Of a stretch of 64,000 bases of DNA, positions 1 through 7,597 are shown one piece after another. Every line of letters starts with the position of its first letter. Within the stretch, counting starts at the first letter, position 1. A program made the position numbers and the translations under genes. Below the pieces are notes generated by a model. That model was not told where the DNA came from and did no database searches. It was given only the letters and a program-made list of their open reading frames with translations. The stretch spans positions 23,863-87,862 of the forward strand of contig NZ_VDMJ01000044.1 in the NCBI RefSeq assembly GCF_006335115.1, given 5' to 3'. The DNA comes from Streptomyces sp. NP160 (GTDB taxonomy: Bacteria; Actinomycetota; Actinomycetes; Actinomycetales; Quadrisphaeraceae).

Positions 1-25
1 GGTGGCCGATCGCCCATGATCACGG
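1..25. repeat. Half of a dispersed hairpin repeat
   Basis: The first 25 bases end in GCCCATGATCACGG preceded by GGTGGC, nearly the right arm of the long hairpin at 6083-6134. The left arm would lie outside the window. It sits just past the stop of the minus-strand membrane protein gene, so it probably forms part of that gene's terminator or an intergenic repeat. Confidence 0.5.
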
Positions 26-31
26 CAGGGG

Positions 32-1135
32 TCAGGCGGCGGCGGGCTCCGGGGCCTGCGGAGCGCGGGGGCTGCGGGCGCGGCCGTCGGCGCGCAGCTG
101 GTGCCAGCGCGCGGCGACCAGGGCCACCACCGCACCGGCCACGGCCCACGCGGCCACCACGAGCAGCCGCTGCCCGACGTCGGCGCCGTCGAAGTAGGCG
201 ATCCGGCGCACCGCGTCCACCGCGGCGCCGTTGGGCAGCACGCCCGACAGCCACGACCAGAAGGGCGGCAGCAGCGCCGGCGGGTACGCCCCGCCCGCGC
301 TCGGGTTGCCGAGGACGACGAACAGCAGCACCGCCAGGCCGATCCCGACCGTGCCGGCGAGCACCTGCAGCGCCATGGTCACGGCGGCGGCCGCCACGAC
401 GACCAGGGCCCCGACCCCCGCGAGGGCCCAGGAGGTCGCGGCGTCGTCGGGCAGCGCGCCGAGCACCGGACCGACCACCAGGGCCCCGCCGATGCCGGAG
501 AGCACCGCGTACGGCAGCACCGCGCCCAGGCGGATCACCGCGCGGCGCAGCGTGGCCGGCCGCGCGCCCCGCGCCACGCCGAGCAGCGCTGCGAGCAGGT
601 ACCCGCCGACCACCCAGCCGGTGACGAGGTAGAAGCCCGACAGACCGCGCGCGTCGCCGCTCGCGGCCGGGAGCACGTCCTGCACGGCCAGGGTGCGGCC
701 CTGGGTCGCCTCGGCCCGGGTGAGCACCGTCTGCACGGCGGTGGCGGTGGCAGCGCCGCCGGCCGTGGTGACGAGCAGCTGGTCCTGGGTGGAGGTGGGG
801 CTGGTGACGAGGACGGCGCTGGTGGTGTCGTCGGCGAGGTCGGCGCGCGCGGCCGCGGCGTCGGTGGTGCCGGTCGCCTCCAGCGGGCTCCCGTCGATGC
901 CGTTGAGCGCGGCGGCGGTCTGGTCGGCCACCTGCTGCGTCGGCCCGACCACCGCCACGGAGACGTCGCGCGGCACCGGGTGGTGGAAGGCGCCGACGTA
1001 GCTGAGCACGAAGCCCAGCTGCAGCAGCAGGACGGCGACGACGAGCGCCACGGTGCGGGGCGCGACGGCGTCGCGGAGCTCGGCGCGCAGCGTGGGGCGC
1101 TCGGGCTCGAGGCGGTGGGCGTGGGGGTGGCTCAT
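32..1135 (-). CDS. YhgE/Pip-like or ABC-2-type membrane protein
   Basis: A 367-residue integral membrane protein. One N-terminal membrane segment (about residues 28-48) is followed by an extracytoplasmic domain of roughly 120 residues, then about five or six hydrophobic segments from residue 165 to 340, and an Ala/Pro-rich cytoplasmic tail. This topology is that of the DUF3533/YhgE-Pip and ABC-2-type permease-like families, often linked to export of lipids or drugs. Its ATG overlaps the stop of the upstream TetR gene (ATGA), so the two are translationally coupled; the regulator probably controls it. The substrate cannot be read from the sequence. Confidence 0.75.
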   Translation of the reverse strand: MSHPHAHRLEPERPTLRAELRDAVAPRTVALVVAVLLLQLGFVLSYVGAFHHPVPRDVSVAVVGPTQQVADQTAAALNGIDGSPLEATGTTDAAAARADLADDTTSAVLVTSPTSTQDQLLVTTAGGAATATAVQTVLTRAEATQGRTLAVQDVLPAASGDARGLSGFYLVTGWVVGGYLLAALLGVARGARPATLRRAVIRLGAVLPYAVLSGIGGALVVGPVLGALPDDAATSWALAGVGALVVVAAAAVTMALQVLAGTVGIGLAVLLFVVLGNPSAGGAYPPALLPPFWSWLSGVLPNGAAVDAVRRIAYFDGADVGQRLLVVAAWAVAGAVVALVAARWHQLRADGRARSPRAPQAPEPAAA

Positions 1136-1728
1136 CGGGGGTCTCCGGGGGTGAGGACGGTGTCGACCAGGTGGTCGCAGAGCTCGTGGGTGAGGGGCTC
1201 GCCGCTGACGAGGCGGCGGTAGAAGAGGGGTCCGAGCAGGCGGGCGGCGACGACGGCGAGGTCGGCGTCCGCGGGGAGCAGCCCGGCACCGCGGACCGCC
1301 CGCAGCTGCTCCTCCAGCGGCTCCCGGTGGCGGGCGATGATCTGCGCCCGGTGCTCCTCCAGGGAGGGGTCGCGCGCCACGAGCTCCAGCAGCGCCGGCA
1401 GGGCGCGCACCCAGGCTCCGGTGGCCAGCTGGTCGGTGGTGGCGTGCAGGCGGCGGACCAGCGCCGCGCGCGCCTGGTGGGCGGTGGGCGCCTGGCCGGG
1501 GGCTGCGAGCGGCTCGGCCGGGACGCTGTCGGGCAGCACCGCGTCGACCGCGGCGCGCAGCACGTCGGTGCTGGTCGGGAAGTGGCGGTAGATGGTGGAG
1601 CGGGCGACGCCGGTGCGCTGGACGACGGCGTCGACGGTGACCGCCCCGGGGCCGTCCTCGAGCAGCAGCTCGGCGGCTCCGGCGACGACGGCGGCGCGGG
1701 AGCGCACCACCCTCGGGTCTTCGGACAC
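1132..1728 (-). CDS. TetR/AcrR family transcriptional regulator
   Basis: A 198-residue TetR-type repressor. The N-terminal helix-turn-helix is clear (residues about 30-50, with TGVARSTIYRHFPTS), followed by a helical ligand-binding domain of the common C-terminal TetR type. The GTG at 1728 is chosen because it has a GGAGGG Shine-Dalgarno a few bases upstream; a longer open frame upstream is non-coding shadow. It is the first gene of a two-gene operon with the membrane protein at 32-1135 and has a strong palindrome at 1755-1783 just upstream, so autoregulation of the pair is likely. The inducing ligand is unknown. Confidence 0.9.
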   Translation of the reverse strand: MSEDPRVVRSRAAVVAGAAELLLEDGPGAVTVDAVVQRTGVARSTIYRHFPTSTDVLRAAVDAVLPDSVPAEPLAAPGQAPTAHQARAALVRRLHATTDQLATGAWVRALPALLELVARDPSLEEHRAQIIARHREPLEEQLRAVRGAGLLPADADLAVVAARLLGPLFYRRLVSGEPLTHELCDHLVDTVLTPGDPR

Positions 1729-1754
1729 GCCACCCTCCTCACGAGCTCGGGGAA

Positions 1755-1783
1755 TTTCGGTACGAGACAGTATCGTACTGAAA
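1755..1783. promoter_or_regulatory. Probable TetR operator palindrome
   Basis: TTTCGGTACGA and TCGTACTGAAA form an inverted repeat with one mismatch in 11 and a 7-base spacer, 27 bases upstream of the TetR start. It is by far the most AT-rich and symmetric stretch of the leader and probably overlaps the promoter. That it binds the adjacent regulator is inference from position. Confidence 0.7.
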
Positions 1784-1851
1784 CTTCCCTGAGGCAACAG
1801 CGTCACCGGATCGCCGGTGGGCAGGCCGACGCCCGTCGGGCAGCCGGGAGC

Positions 1852-1867
1852 CCGGCCCTCGGGCCGG
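1852..1867. terminator. GC-rich hairpin after PAP2-like gene
   Basis: CCGGCCC and GGGCCGG separated by two bases (or a 6-bp stem with a 4-base loop), about 100 bases past the stop of the minus-strand PAP2-like gene. There is no T-run, as is usual in high-GC actinomycetes. Function as a terminator is inferred. Confidence 0.35.
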
Positions 1868-1964
1868 AACCGGGCCCAGGAGTCCCCACCGAGCCTCCGA
1901 CCCCCCTGGGGAGCCAGGTCAGCGGACGACCGAGCTGCGGCCCGCTCAGTGGCCGCCGCGCACC

Positions 1965-2552
1965 TCAGCCGGTGAGGGCGGCCGCCGCCGCCGCGGCGAC
2001 GGCACCCAGCGCGAGGCCCACGAGCACCTGCGCCGGGGTGTGGGCGCCCAGCCGCACGCGTGCGGCTCCCAGCACCGCCACCAGCGGCGCGCCGACCAGC
2101 GCCCACGGCCCCAGCGCCGCCACGAGGGCTCCCAGCGACGCGGCCGCGGCGGCCGCGTGCAGCGACACCTTCCACCGCGTGGACATGAGCACGAGCACGG
2201 CGAGGAGCACGGCCATCGCCGAGAAGAGCACGCGCAGCGCCGGCGGGGCACTCAGCAGCACCTGGAGCGCCGCGGCGGCGACCACGCCCACGAGCACGGC
2301 GCCCAGCACGCGCGGCCTGTCGGCCCGGTCCGGCAGGTGGTGGTCGACCACGCGGCCGCGGCGCACGAGGTGCACCACGAGCAGCACCCCGGGAACCACG
2401 GCCACCACCGCGCCGACGGCCGCCAGTGCGACCCCCGCCCACCCCGCAGCGGCGGCTCCGACCACGAGCGGCACCACCGCTGCCAGCGCGGCGGGCGCGA
2501 GCGCCTCCGAGGCCCACCGCGCCCAGCGCGGCGGCCCCGGTCGGTCAGCCAC
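1965..2552 (-). CDS. PAP2-like (phosphatidic acid phosphatase type 2) membrane protein
   Basis: About 195 residues, very Ala/Val/Leu-rich, with five or six membrane segments. The C-terminal part has the family's last motif in the form ARVRLGAHTPAQVLVG, where most members have R-x5-H-x3-D; here the aspartate is replaced by glutamine. The central PSGH motif is reduced to a lone S/H (WKVSLHAAA). It is therefore a divergent and possibly inactive relative of lipid-phosphate phosphatases. The GTG at 2552 is preferred because it lies a few bases from the stop of the upstream gene; the longer open frame is probably not coding. Confidence 0.6.
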   Translation of the reverse strand: MADRPGPPRWARWASEALAPAALAAVVPLVVGAAAAGWAGVALAAVGAVVAVVPGVLLVVHLVRRGRVVDHHLPDRADRPRVLGAVLVGVVAAAALQVLLSAPPALRVLFSAMAVLLAVLVLMSTRWKVSLHAAAAAASLGALVAALGPWALVGAPLVAVLGAARVRLGAHTPAQVLVGLALGAVAAAAAAALTG

Positions 2553-2557
2553 GCCGC

Positions 2558-2935
2558 TCAGGCGCCCTCGGCGAGCCCGCCGGCGTCGAGCGGGTCGGGC
2601 AGCACGCCGGCGCGCGGCACCTCCACCACGTCTCCGGCGATGTCGCGCAGGCGCACCGAGCGCACCCCCACCGACTGCACGGTCCACGGCTGCTGCCGCC
2701 CGGCACGCACCACCGTGGCGCCGGGGGCCGGCAGGTGGCCCTCCACGCCGGCGGCGTGCACCACGTGCAGCGCCGTGGACGCCGCCGCGTCCGCCGCCAG
2801 CGCCGCAGCGTCCTCGGCGTCTGCGGCGGCGGGCACGGCGAGGGTGAGCAGCACGGTCACCAGGCGCAGCTCGCCACCAGCGCCGGGCAGGTCGCCGTCG
2901 TCGTCGTCCACGGCGCACACGGTGGCACGCGCCAC
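2558..2935 (-). CDS. Hypothetical protein downstream of CitE-like gene
   Basis: About 125 residues beginning at a GTG 15 bases after the stop of the CitE-like gene. The sequence starts with an acidic patch (AVDDDDGDLPG), has a hydrophobic, Ala-rich centre and a basic stretch near RAGRQQPWTVQSVGVR. No family is recognised. Tight spacing to both neighbours suggests it is in the same transcription unit as the CitE-like and PAP2-like genes. The start is uncertain, since a GTG slightly further in is also possible. Confidence 0.45.
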   Translation of the reverse strand: MARATVCAVDDDDGDLPGAGGELRLVTVLLTLAVPAAADAEDAAALAADAAASTALHVVHAAGVEGHLPAPGATVVRAGRQQPWTVQSVGVRSVRLRDIAGDVVEVPRAGVLPDPLDAGGLAEGA

Positions 2936-2949
2936 CGACAGCGGGGCGC

Positions 2950-3801
2950 TCAGCTGGTGGGGATCAGGCCCAGCGCGGTCGCGAGGGTCATGATCTTGCG
3001 GGCGCGGCCGAGGCGCGGCAGGTCGGAGCCGTCGCGCACCACGCGGCCGCGGGCCTCGAAGTCCGCGAGGAAGTCCTGCGCCCACGCGATGTCGGACTGC
3101 GTGGGGCTGATGACCTCGTTGATGACCGGCACTTGCTCGGTCTGCAGGCACAGCTTGCCCGTGAGGCCGAGCGCCACGGTGAGCGCCGACTGCTCGCGCA
3201 GCACGGCGTGGCTCGAGCCGACCGTGGGGCCGTCGATCGGGCCGGGCAGGCCGCCGATGCGGCTGGCGACGACGAGGCGGGAGCGCGGGTAGGCCATCGC
3301 CAGGTCGTCGGCGGCGGTGCCGGTGTCGCGGCGGTAGTCGCCGCTGCCGAAGGCGAGGCGGAACGCGCCCCGGGCGCGCGCGATGCGCACCGACTCCTCG
3401 ATGCCGAGGGCCGACTCGACCAGCGCGATCACGGGCAGGGACCCGCCGAGCCGGTCGAAGGTCTCGGTGACGTGCTCGGGAGCCTCGGCCTTGGCGAGCA
3501 TGACGCCGGCCAGCCCACCGCCGGAGGCGGCGGCGTGCGCGAGCTCGCGCACGTCGTCCTCCCAGAACGTGGTGGTCCTGTCGTTGATGCGGACCCACGC
3601 CGTGTGCCCGCTGGTCTCCAGCCACTCGACGACGCGCTTGCGGGCGTCGGCCTTGTTGGCCGGGTCGACCGCGTCCTCGATGTCGAGGATGACCTGGTCG
3701 GCGCGGGATCGGGCGGCGGGCTCGAAGTCGTCGGGGCGGCCGGCGTTCACGAGGAGCCAGGAGCGGGCGATCTGGGCGTCCACGCCACGGGTCTTGGGCA
3801 T
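2950..3801 (-). CDS. HpcH/HpaI aldolase / CitE-like lyase
   Basis: A 283-residue TIM-barrel protein of the CitE (citrate lyase beta-like) family, which cleaves or forms C-C bonds of acyl-CoA or malyl-type substrates with Mg2+. Visible motifs are DQVILDIEDAVDP (acid patch that binds the metal), WVRIND, VMLAKAE, VIALVESALGI and LAFGSGDYRRD. The stand-alone gene lacks citrate lyase alpha and gamma partners, so a citramalyl-CoA or beta-methylmalyl-CoA role, as for many actinobacterial homologues, is more likely than citrate fermentation. It starts with ATG and heads a short minus-strand unit; 146 bases upstream are non-coding and should carry its promoter. Confidence 0.85.
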   Translation of the reverse strand: MPKTRGVDAQIARSWLLVNAGRPDDFEPAARSRADQVILDIEDAVDPANKADARKRVVEWLETSGHTAWVRINDRTTTFWEDDVRELAHAAASGGGLAGVMLAKAEAPEHVTETFDRLGGSLPVIALVESALGIEESVRIARARGAFRLAFGSGDYRRDTGTAADDLAMAYPRSRLVVASRIGGLPGPIDGPTVGSSHAVLREQSALTVALGLTGKLCLQTEQVPVINEVISPTQSDIAWAQDFLADFEARGRVVRDGSDLPRLGRARKIMTLATALGLIPTS

Positions 3802-3947
3802 CGGGCGGTGCTCCTCGGTGGTGCGCTGCGCGTCGGGGCGCGGCGGCGGGTGTCAGCGGATCGCCCTGAGTCCTACCACGCGGAGCAGCCACCCATCGAA
3901 CGCCGGCGGGGCCCGTCGAGACGGACCTCACGCCCGGCCGGGTGGCC

Positions 3948-4373
3948 TCAGGCGGCGCGGCGGGCGCCGGAGAAGGCCCAGGCGGTCAGCCAGACCGTGA
4001 CGACCGTCGTGATGACGGCGCCGGGGACGTGCACGGCCAGGCTCGCGTGGTCGCCGGTCCAGGCCTGCGCGAAGCCGACCGCGAAGGAGAGCACGGCCAG
4101 CGCCGTCGGCCAGACCGGCCCGCGGGTGGCCCGCTGGAGCAGGAGGGCGGCGACGACGACGAGGCCCTGCACCACGTGGAGGGCGATGGCGCCGCCGGCG
4201 TGCAGCCCCTCGGCGCCCCGCCCGCCGCTGAGCAGCTGTCCCGCGGTGACGAACTGCGCGAGGACCACGAGGACGGACAGGACGGTGGCGGCCTGCAGCA
4301 GGCGCAGGGCGCCGCTGGGAGCGGCGGTGCGGCCGGTGGTGCCGCGGGTGGTGCGGGCGGTGCTCGAGCTCAC
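3948..4373 (-). CDS. Small four-helix membrane protein
   Basis: 141 residues with a Thr/Ser-rich N-terminus and four hydrophobic helices (about residues 25-45, 62-82, 88-106 and 113-133). The arrangement with paired histidines (GLHAGGAIALHVVQG in helix 2) resembles small actinobacterial quinol/haem-type membrane proteins, but I do not recognise a family. It is transcribed divergently from the RNA-repair island across a 187-base region that holds an ACTAC/GTAGT inverted repeat. Confidence 0.6.
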   Translation of the reverse strand: MSSSTARTTRGTTGRTAAPSGALRLLQAATVLSVLVVLAQFVTAGQLLSGGRGAEGLHAGGAIALHVVQGLVVVAALLLQRATRGPVWPTALAVLSFAVGFAQAWTGDHASLAVHVPGAVITTVVTVWLTAWAFSGARRAA

Positions 4374-4408
4374 GGCTGGCCCCTCTCGGCGTCGCCCGAC
4401 GGGCGATC

Positions 4409-4428
4409 ACTACGACGTCGCGGGTAGT
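4409..4428. promoter_or_regulatory. Inverted repeat in divergent promoter region
   Basis: ACTAC and GTAGT flank ten bases (GACGTCGCGG), 35 bases upstream of the small membrane protein gene and inside the divergent intergenic region. TACTAC/GTAGTA-type repeats are typical of BlaI/MecI/CopY repressors, but no such regulator is encoded in the window. Assignment as an operator is tentative. Confidence 0.3.
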
Positions 4429-4560
4429 AGTGGAAAGCTTGATGACGACACTAGGTGACCACCCCGCCGCCGGCGAGGCCGCCGCGCTGGAGACAGCCCC
4501 AGGGCCGTGCCCCTCCACGGTGCGGCGAGGCAGCCCCGCGCGCACCGCGGGGCCCGGGGG

Positions 4561-4836
4561 GTGCGGCTCAAGGCGGAGGCCGCTCGTGCCGATGCCCGGT
4601 CCATGGCCGCCACGCTCGCTGCGCACGTCGACCGCTGGGCCCACGAGATCGTGGCCTCCGGGACGCCCGTCGAGGTGCTCCCCGACCACGGCGCCAGCCT
4701 GGCCCAGGCCTGCCGCGGCGAGCACGCGACCGACCTGCCGTCGGCGCTGGTCGCGGTCGCCCGGCGACTGCCCGACGGGGACCTCGCCTCCCTCGAGGCG
4801 CGCCTGGCGCGCAGCATCGCGCGCGCCTCCGCCTGA
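4561..4836 (+). CDS. Hypothetical protein upstream of rtcB
   Basis: About 91 residues from the GTG at 4561 (an upstream GTG at 4507 gives 109). It is Ala/Arg/Leu-rich and predicted helical, with segments such as AATLAAHVDRWAHEIVASG and SLEARLARSIARA. No family is recognised. It ends 67 bases before rtcB on the same strand and may share its transcript. Coding potential rests on length, helical character and position only. Confidence 0.4.
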   Translation: MRLKAEAARADARSMAATLAAHVDRWAHEIVASGTPVEVLPDHGASLAQACRGEHATDLPSALVAVARRLPDGDLASLEARLARSIARASA

Positions 4837-4903
4837 GCCCCCCCTTCCCGCCGGTGCCGGCGGGAGGCCCAAAAGCCGTTGCACCGCCCCGCACGATGGA
4901 GGG

Positions 4904-6079
4904 GTGGAGAAGATCAACGGCAGGCTGCTGTCCTGGGCCTCGATCCTCGAGGAGGAGACCAGGGCGCAGGCCCTCGCGACGTCACGGATGCCCTTCGTGT
5001 TCCCGCACGTCGCCCTCATGCCCGACGCGCACCTCGGCAAGGGCGCGACCGTGGGCTCCGTCATCCCGACCGACCGCTCGCTCATCCCCGCCGCCGTGGG
5101 CGTGGACATCGGCTGCGGCATGGACGCGGTGCTCACGCCGCTGACGGCTGACGACCTGCGCGCACGGGGCTCGCTCGCCCCGCTGCGGGAGGCGGTCGCG
5201 CGCGCCGTCCCCCTGTCGGCGGGCCGCTACAACGAAGCGCTGACGACGACGGCGGCCGCGCGCGTCACCCAGCTGGAGGCGCTCGCCGAGCAGGCGCGCT
5301 TCGACCCGGGCGCCACGGCCGGCAACTGGCGCCTCCAGCTCGACTCGCTCGGGTCCGGCAACCACTTCATCGAGGTCTCCCTCGACGAGCAGATGCGCGT
5401 CTGGGTGTTCCTCCACTCGGGCTCGCGCGGCGTCGGCAACAAGATCGCGCAGCGGCACATCGCCGTCGCGGCGGAGCTCTGCCAGAAGTGGTGGATCGAC
5501 CTGCCGCACCCCGACCTCGCCTACCTCGTGGAGGGCACCGACGAGTTCTGGGCCTACGTCCGCGAGCTGAGGTGGGCCCAGGAGTTCGCGCGGCTCAACC
5601 GCGCGGAGATGGTCGACAGGGTCATGGACTGCGTGGCCGAGTTCGTCGGTCACGACGTCGAGCGGCTCGAGGAGGTCTCCTGCCACCACAACTACACCGA
5701 GCAGGAGGAGCACTTCGGCCGGAAGGTGTGGCTCTCGCGCAAGGGCGCGATCTCCGCGAAGGAGGGCGAGCTCGGGCTCATCCCCGGGTCGATGGGCGAC
5801 AGGGCGTACGTCGTCGTCGGCAGGGGCAACCGGGTGGCGCTGGACAGCGCGCCGCACGGCGCGGGCCGGGCCCTGTCGCGGGCGAAGGCGCGGCGGACCT
5901 TCACCCAGGAGGACCTCCGCGAGCGCATGGCGGGTGTCGAGTGGGACGCCGCGTCCACGGCGTTCCTCGACGAGCACCCGGGCGCCTACAAGCCCATCGA
6001 CGTCGTCATGGCCGACGCCGCGGACCTCGTGGAGGTCCGGCACGAGCTGCGGCAGGTCGTCAACGTCAAGGGCGACTGA
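4904..6079 (+). CDS. rtcB: RNA ligase RtcB family protein
   Basis: A 391-residue RtcB ligase, the GTP- and Mn2+-dependent enzyme that joins RNA 3'-phosphate or 2',3'-cyclic phosphate ends to 5'-OH ends. The signature stretches are present in order: MPDAHLGKGATVGSVIPT, VGVDIGCGMDAVL, GSGNHFIEV, FLHSGSRGVG, CHHNYTE, GLIPGSMGD and PHGAGRALSR, whose histidine (about residue 318) is the one that carries GMP in characterised enzymes. The GTG at 4904 begins the typical EKINGRLLSWAS start; a GGAGGG lies directly against it, unusually close. Neither archease nor rtcA is next to it. A long hairpin at 6083-6134 separates it from hen1 and pnkp, which act on the same kind of broken RNA. Confidence 0.93.
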   Translation: MEKINGRLLSWASILEEETRAQALATSRMPFVFPHVALMPDAHLGKGATVGSVIPTDRSLIPAAVGVDIGCGMDAVLTPLTADDLRARGSLAPLREAVARAVPLSAGRYNEALTTTAAARVTQLEALAEQARFDPGATAGNWRLQLDSLGSGNHFIEVSLDEQMRVWVFLHSGSRGVGNKIAQRHIAVAAELCQKWWIDLPHPDLAYLVEGTDEFWAYVRELRWAQEFARLNRAEMVDRVMDCVAEFVGHDVERLEEVSCHHNYTEQEEHFGRKVWLSRKGAISAKEGELGLIPGSMGDRAYVVVGRGNRVALDSAPHGAGRALSRAKARRTFTQEDLRERMAGVEWDAASTAFLDEHPGAYKPIDVVMADAADLVEVRHELRQVVNVKGD

Positions 6080-6082
6080 CCC

Positions 6083-6134
6083 CCGTGATCATGGGCGTCC
6101 GCCACCTGGGGGTGGCGGACGCCCATGATCACGG
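6083..6134. repeat. 24-bp perfect hairpin, dispersed repeat or terminator
   Basis: A perfect 24-bp inverted repeat with a 4-base TGGG loop begins four bases after the rtcB stop. Arms start CCGTGATCATGGGC and end GCCCATGATCACGG. The same sequence in half form lies at 1-25. There is no T-tract. It may terminate rtcB, but its repetition elsewhere suggests a REP-like dispersed element. It runs up to 36 bases before the hen1 start. Confidence 0.75.
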
Positions 6135-6169
6135 TCGGGTGGGGTGGTCGGGGTGGAGAGGATGGGCGC

Positions 6170-7597
6170 GTGCTCCTGACGATCAGCGTGGCCGCGTCGC
6201 CGGTGATGCCGGTGGCGCGGGACCTCGGGTTCCTCCTGCACAAGCACCCCGACCGGGCGCAGTCCAGCGAGGTGTTCGGCGGCACCGCGCACGTGCTGTG
6301 GCCGGAGGCCGGCGAGGAGCGGGCCACGGCGGCGCTGCTGCTCGACGTCGACACCGCCGCCCTGCAGCGCGGTCGCAGCAGGGGGCAGACCCCCGAGGGG
6401 TTCGCCCTGGCGGACCACGTCAACGACAGGCCGTACGCCGCGAGCTCTCTGCTCGCCGTCGCGCTCGGGAAGGTCTTCAGGACGGCGCTGGCCGGGCGCT
6501 GTGACGCCCGCCCGGACCTCCCCGGCGAGGCGCTGCCGCTGGAGGTGCGCGTCCCGTCGCTGGTCAGCCGCGGTGGCGCGCCGATGGTGCAGCGCCTGTT
6601 CGCGCCGCTGGGGTGGGACGTCGACGCGCGCCCGCAGCCGCTCGACCCGCAGGTGCCCGGGTGGGGCGACAGCCGCGTCGTCGACGTCCACCTGCGCGGC
6701 ACCGTGCGGCTGGCCGACGCGCTGGCCCAGCTGTACGTGCTGCTGCCGGTCCTCGACGACGCCAAGCACTACTGGGTCAGCGCCGACGAGGTGGACAAGC
6801 TCGTCCGCGCCGGCGGCGACTGGCTGCCCGCGCACCCCGACCGCGAGCTGGTCATGACGCGCTACCTGCGCCACCAGCGGTCGCTGGTGCGCGACGCCGT
6901 CGCCCGCCTCGACGACGTGGAGGACATCCCCTCCCCGACCCTCCTCGCGGAGGAGGCGGCCGAGGAGCGCCCGACGCCGCTGGCGGTGCTGCGGCGCGAG
7001 GCCGTGCTGGGCGTGCTCCGCGAGGCGGGCGCGGCCAGCGTCGTCGACCTCGGCTGCGGCGAGGGCGGCCTCGTGCGCGAGCTGCTGCGCGACCCCCGCT
7101 TCACGCGCGTGGTCGGCGCGGACGTCTCCGCCCGCGAGCTCGAGCGGGCCGCCCGCCGCATCGGCACCGACCGGCTCCCCGACACCGTGGCCGCGCGCCT
7201 GGAGCTGCTGCAGACCTCCGCGACCTACCGCGACGACCGCCTCGCCGGCGTCGACGCCGTCACGCTCGTGGAGGTCGTCGAGCACCTCGACCCACCGCGG
7301 CTGCCGGCGCTGGAGCGCAGCGTCTTCGCGCACGCCCGCCCGCGGACCGTCGTCGTCACCACGCCCAACGCCGAGCACAACGTCCGCTACCCGGCCCTGG
7401 CCGCCGGGGACTTCAGGCACCCGGACCACCGCTTCGAGTGGACGCGCGCCGAGTTCGCCGCGTGGGCCTCGGAGGTGGCCGAGCGCCGCGGCTACGCCGT
7501 CGTCGTGGAACCGGTCGGGCAGGACGACGACGAGGTGGGCCCGCCCACGCAGATGGCCGTCTTCACCCGGCGCGACGGCAGCGAGGAGGCAGCGTGA
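6170..7597 (+). CDS. hen1: 3'-terminal RNA ribose 2'-O-methyltransferase Hen1
   Basis: 475 residues. The N-terminal half (about 1-240) matches the bacterial Hen1 domain that contacts Pnkp; the C-terminal half (about 270-475) is a SAM-dependent methyltransferase with VVDLGCGEGGLVREL (SAM loop), LVEVVEHLDPPRL (the E-x-x-E-H metal site) and VVTTPNAEHNVRYP. Bacterial Hen1 2'-O-methylates the 3' end of cleaved RNA before Pnkp seals it, so the repaired RNA resists the same ribotoxin cut. The GTG at 6170 is chosen over an upstream ATG that falls inside the hairpin repeat. Its stop overlaps the start of pnkp (GTGA), giving strict coupling of the two partners. Confidence 0.93.
   Translation: MLLTISVAASPVMPVARDLGFLLHKHPDRAQSSEVFGGTAHVLWPEAGEERATAALLLDVDTAALQRGRSRGQTPEGFALADHVNDRPYAASSLLAVALGKVFRTALAGRCDARPDLPGEALPLEVRVPSLVSRGGAPMVQRLFAPLGWDVDARPQPLDPQVPGWGDSRVVDVHLRGTVRLADALAQLYVLLPVLDDAKHYWVSADEVDKLVRAGGDWLPAHPDRELVMTRYLRHQRSLVRDAVARLDDVEDIPSPTLLAEEAAEERPTPLAVLRREAVLGVLREAGAASVVDLGCGEGGLVRELLRDPRFTRVVGADVSARELERAARRIGTDRLPDTVAARLELLQTSATYRDDRLAGVDAVTLVEVVEHLDPPRLPALERSVFAHARPRTVVVTTPNAEHNVRYPALAAGDFRHPDHRFEWTRAEFAAWASEVAERRGYAVVVEPVGQDDDEVGPPTQMAVFTRRDGSEEAA

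Noticed and set aside
16-624. Plus-strand open frame at the window start
   Set aside because: Arg/Pro-rich antisense shadow of the membrane protein gene at 32-1135.
4442-4903. In-frame N-terminal extension of RtcB
   Set aside because: The extension (from an ATG at 4442) is Pro/Arg-rich, lies over another open frame and is not part of the RtcB family; the GTG at 4904 begins the conserved start.
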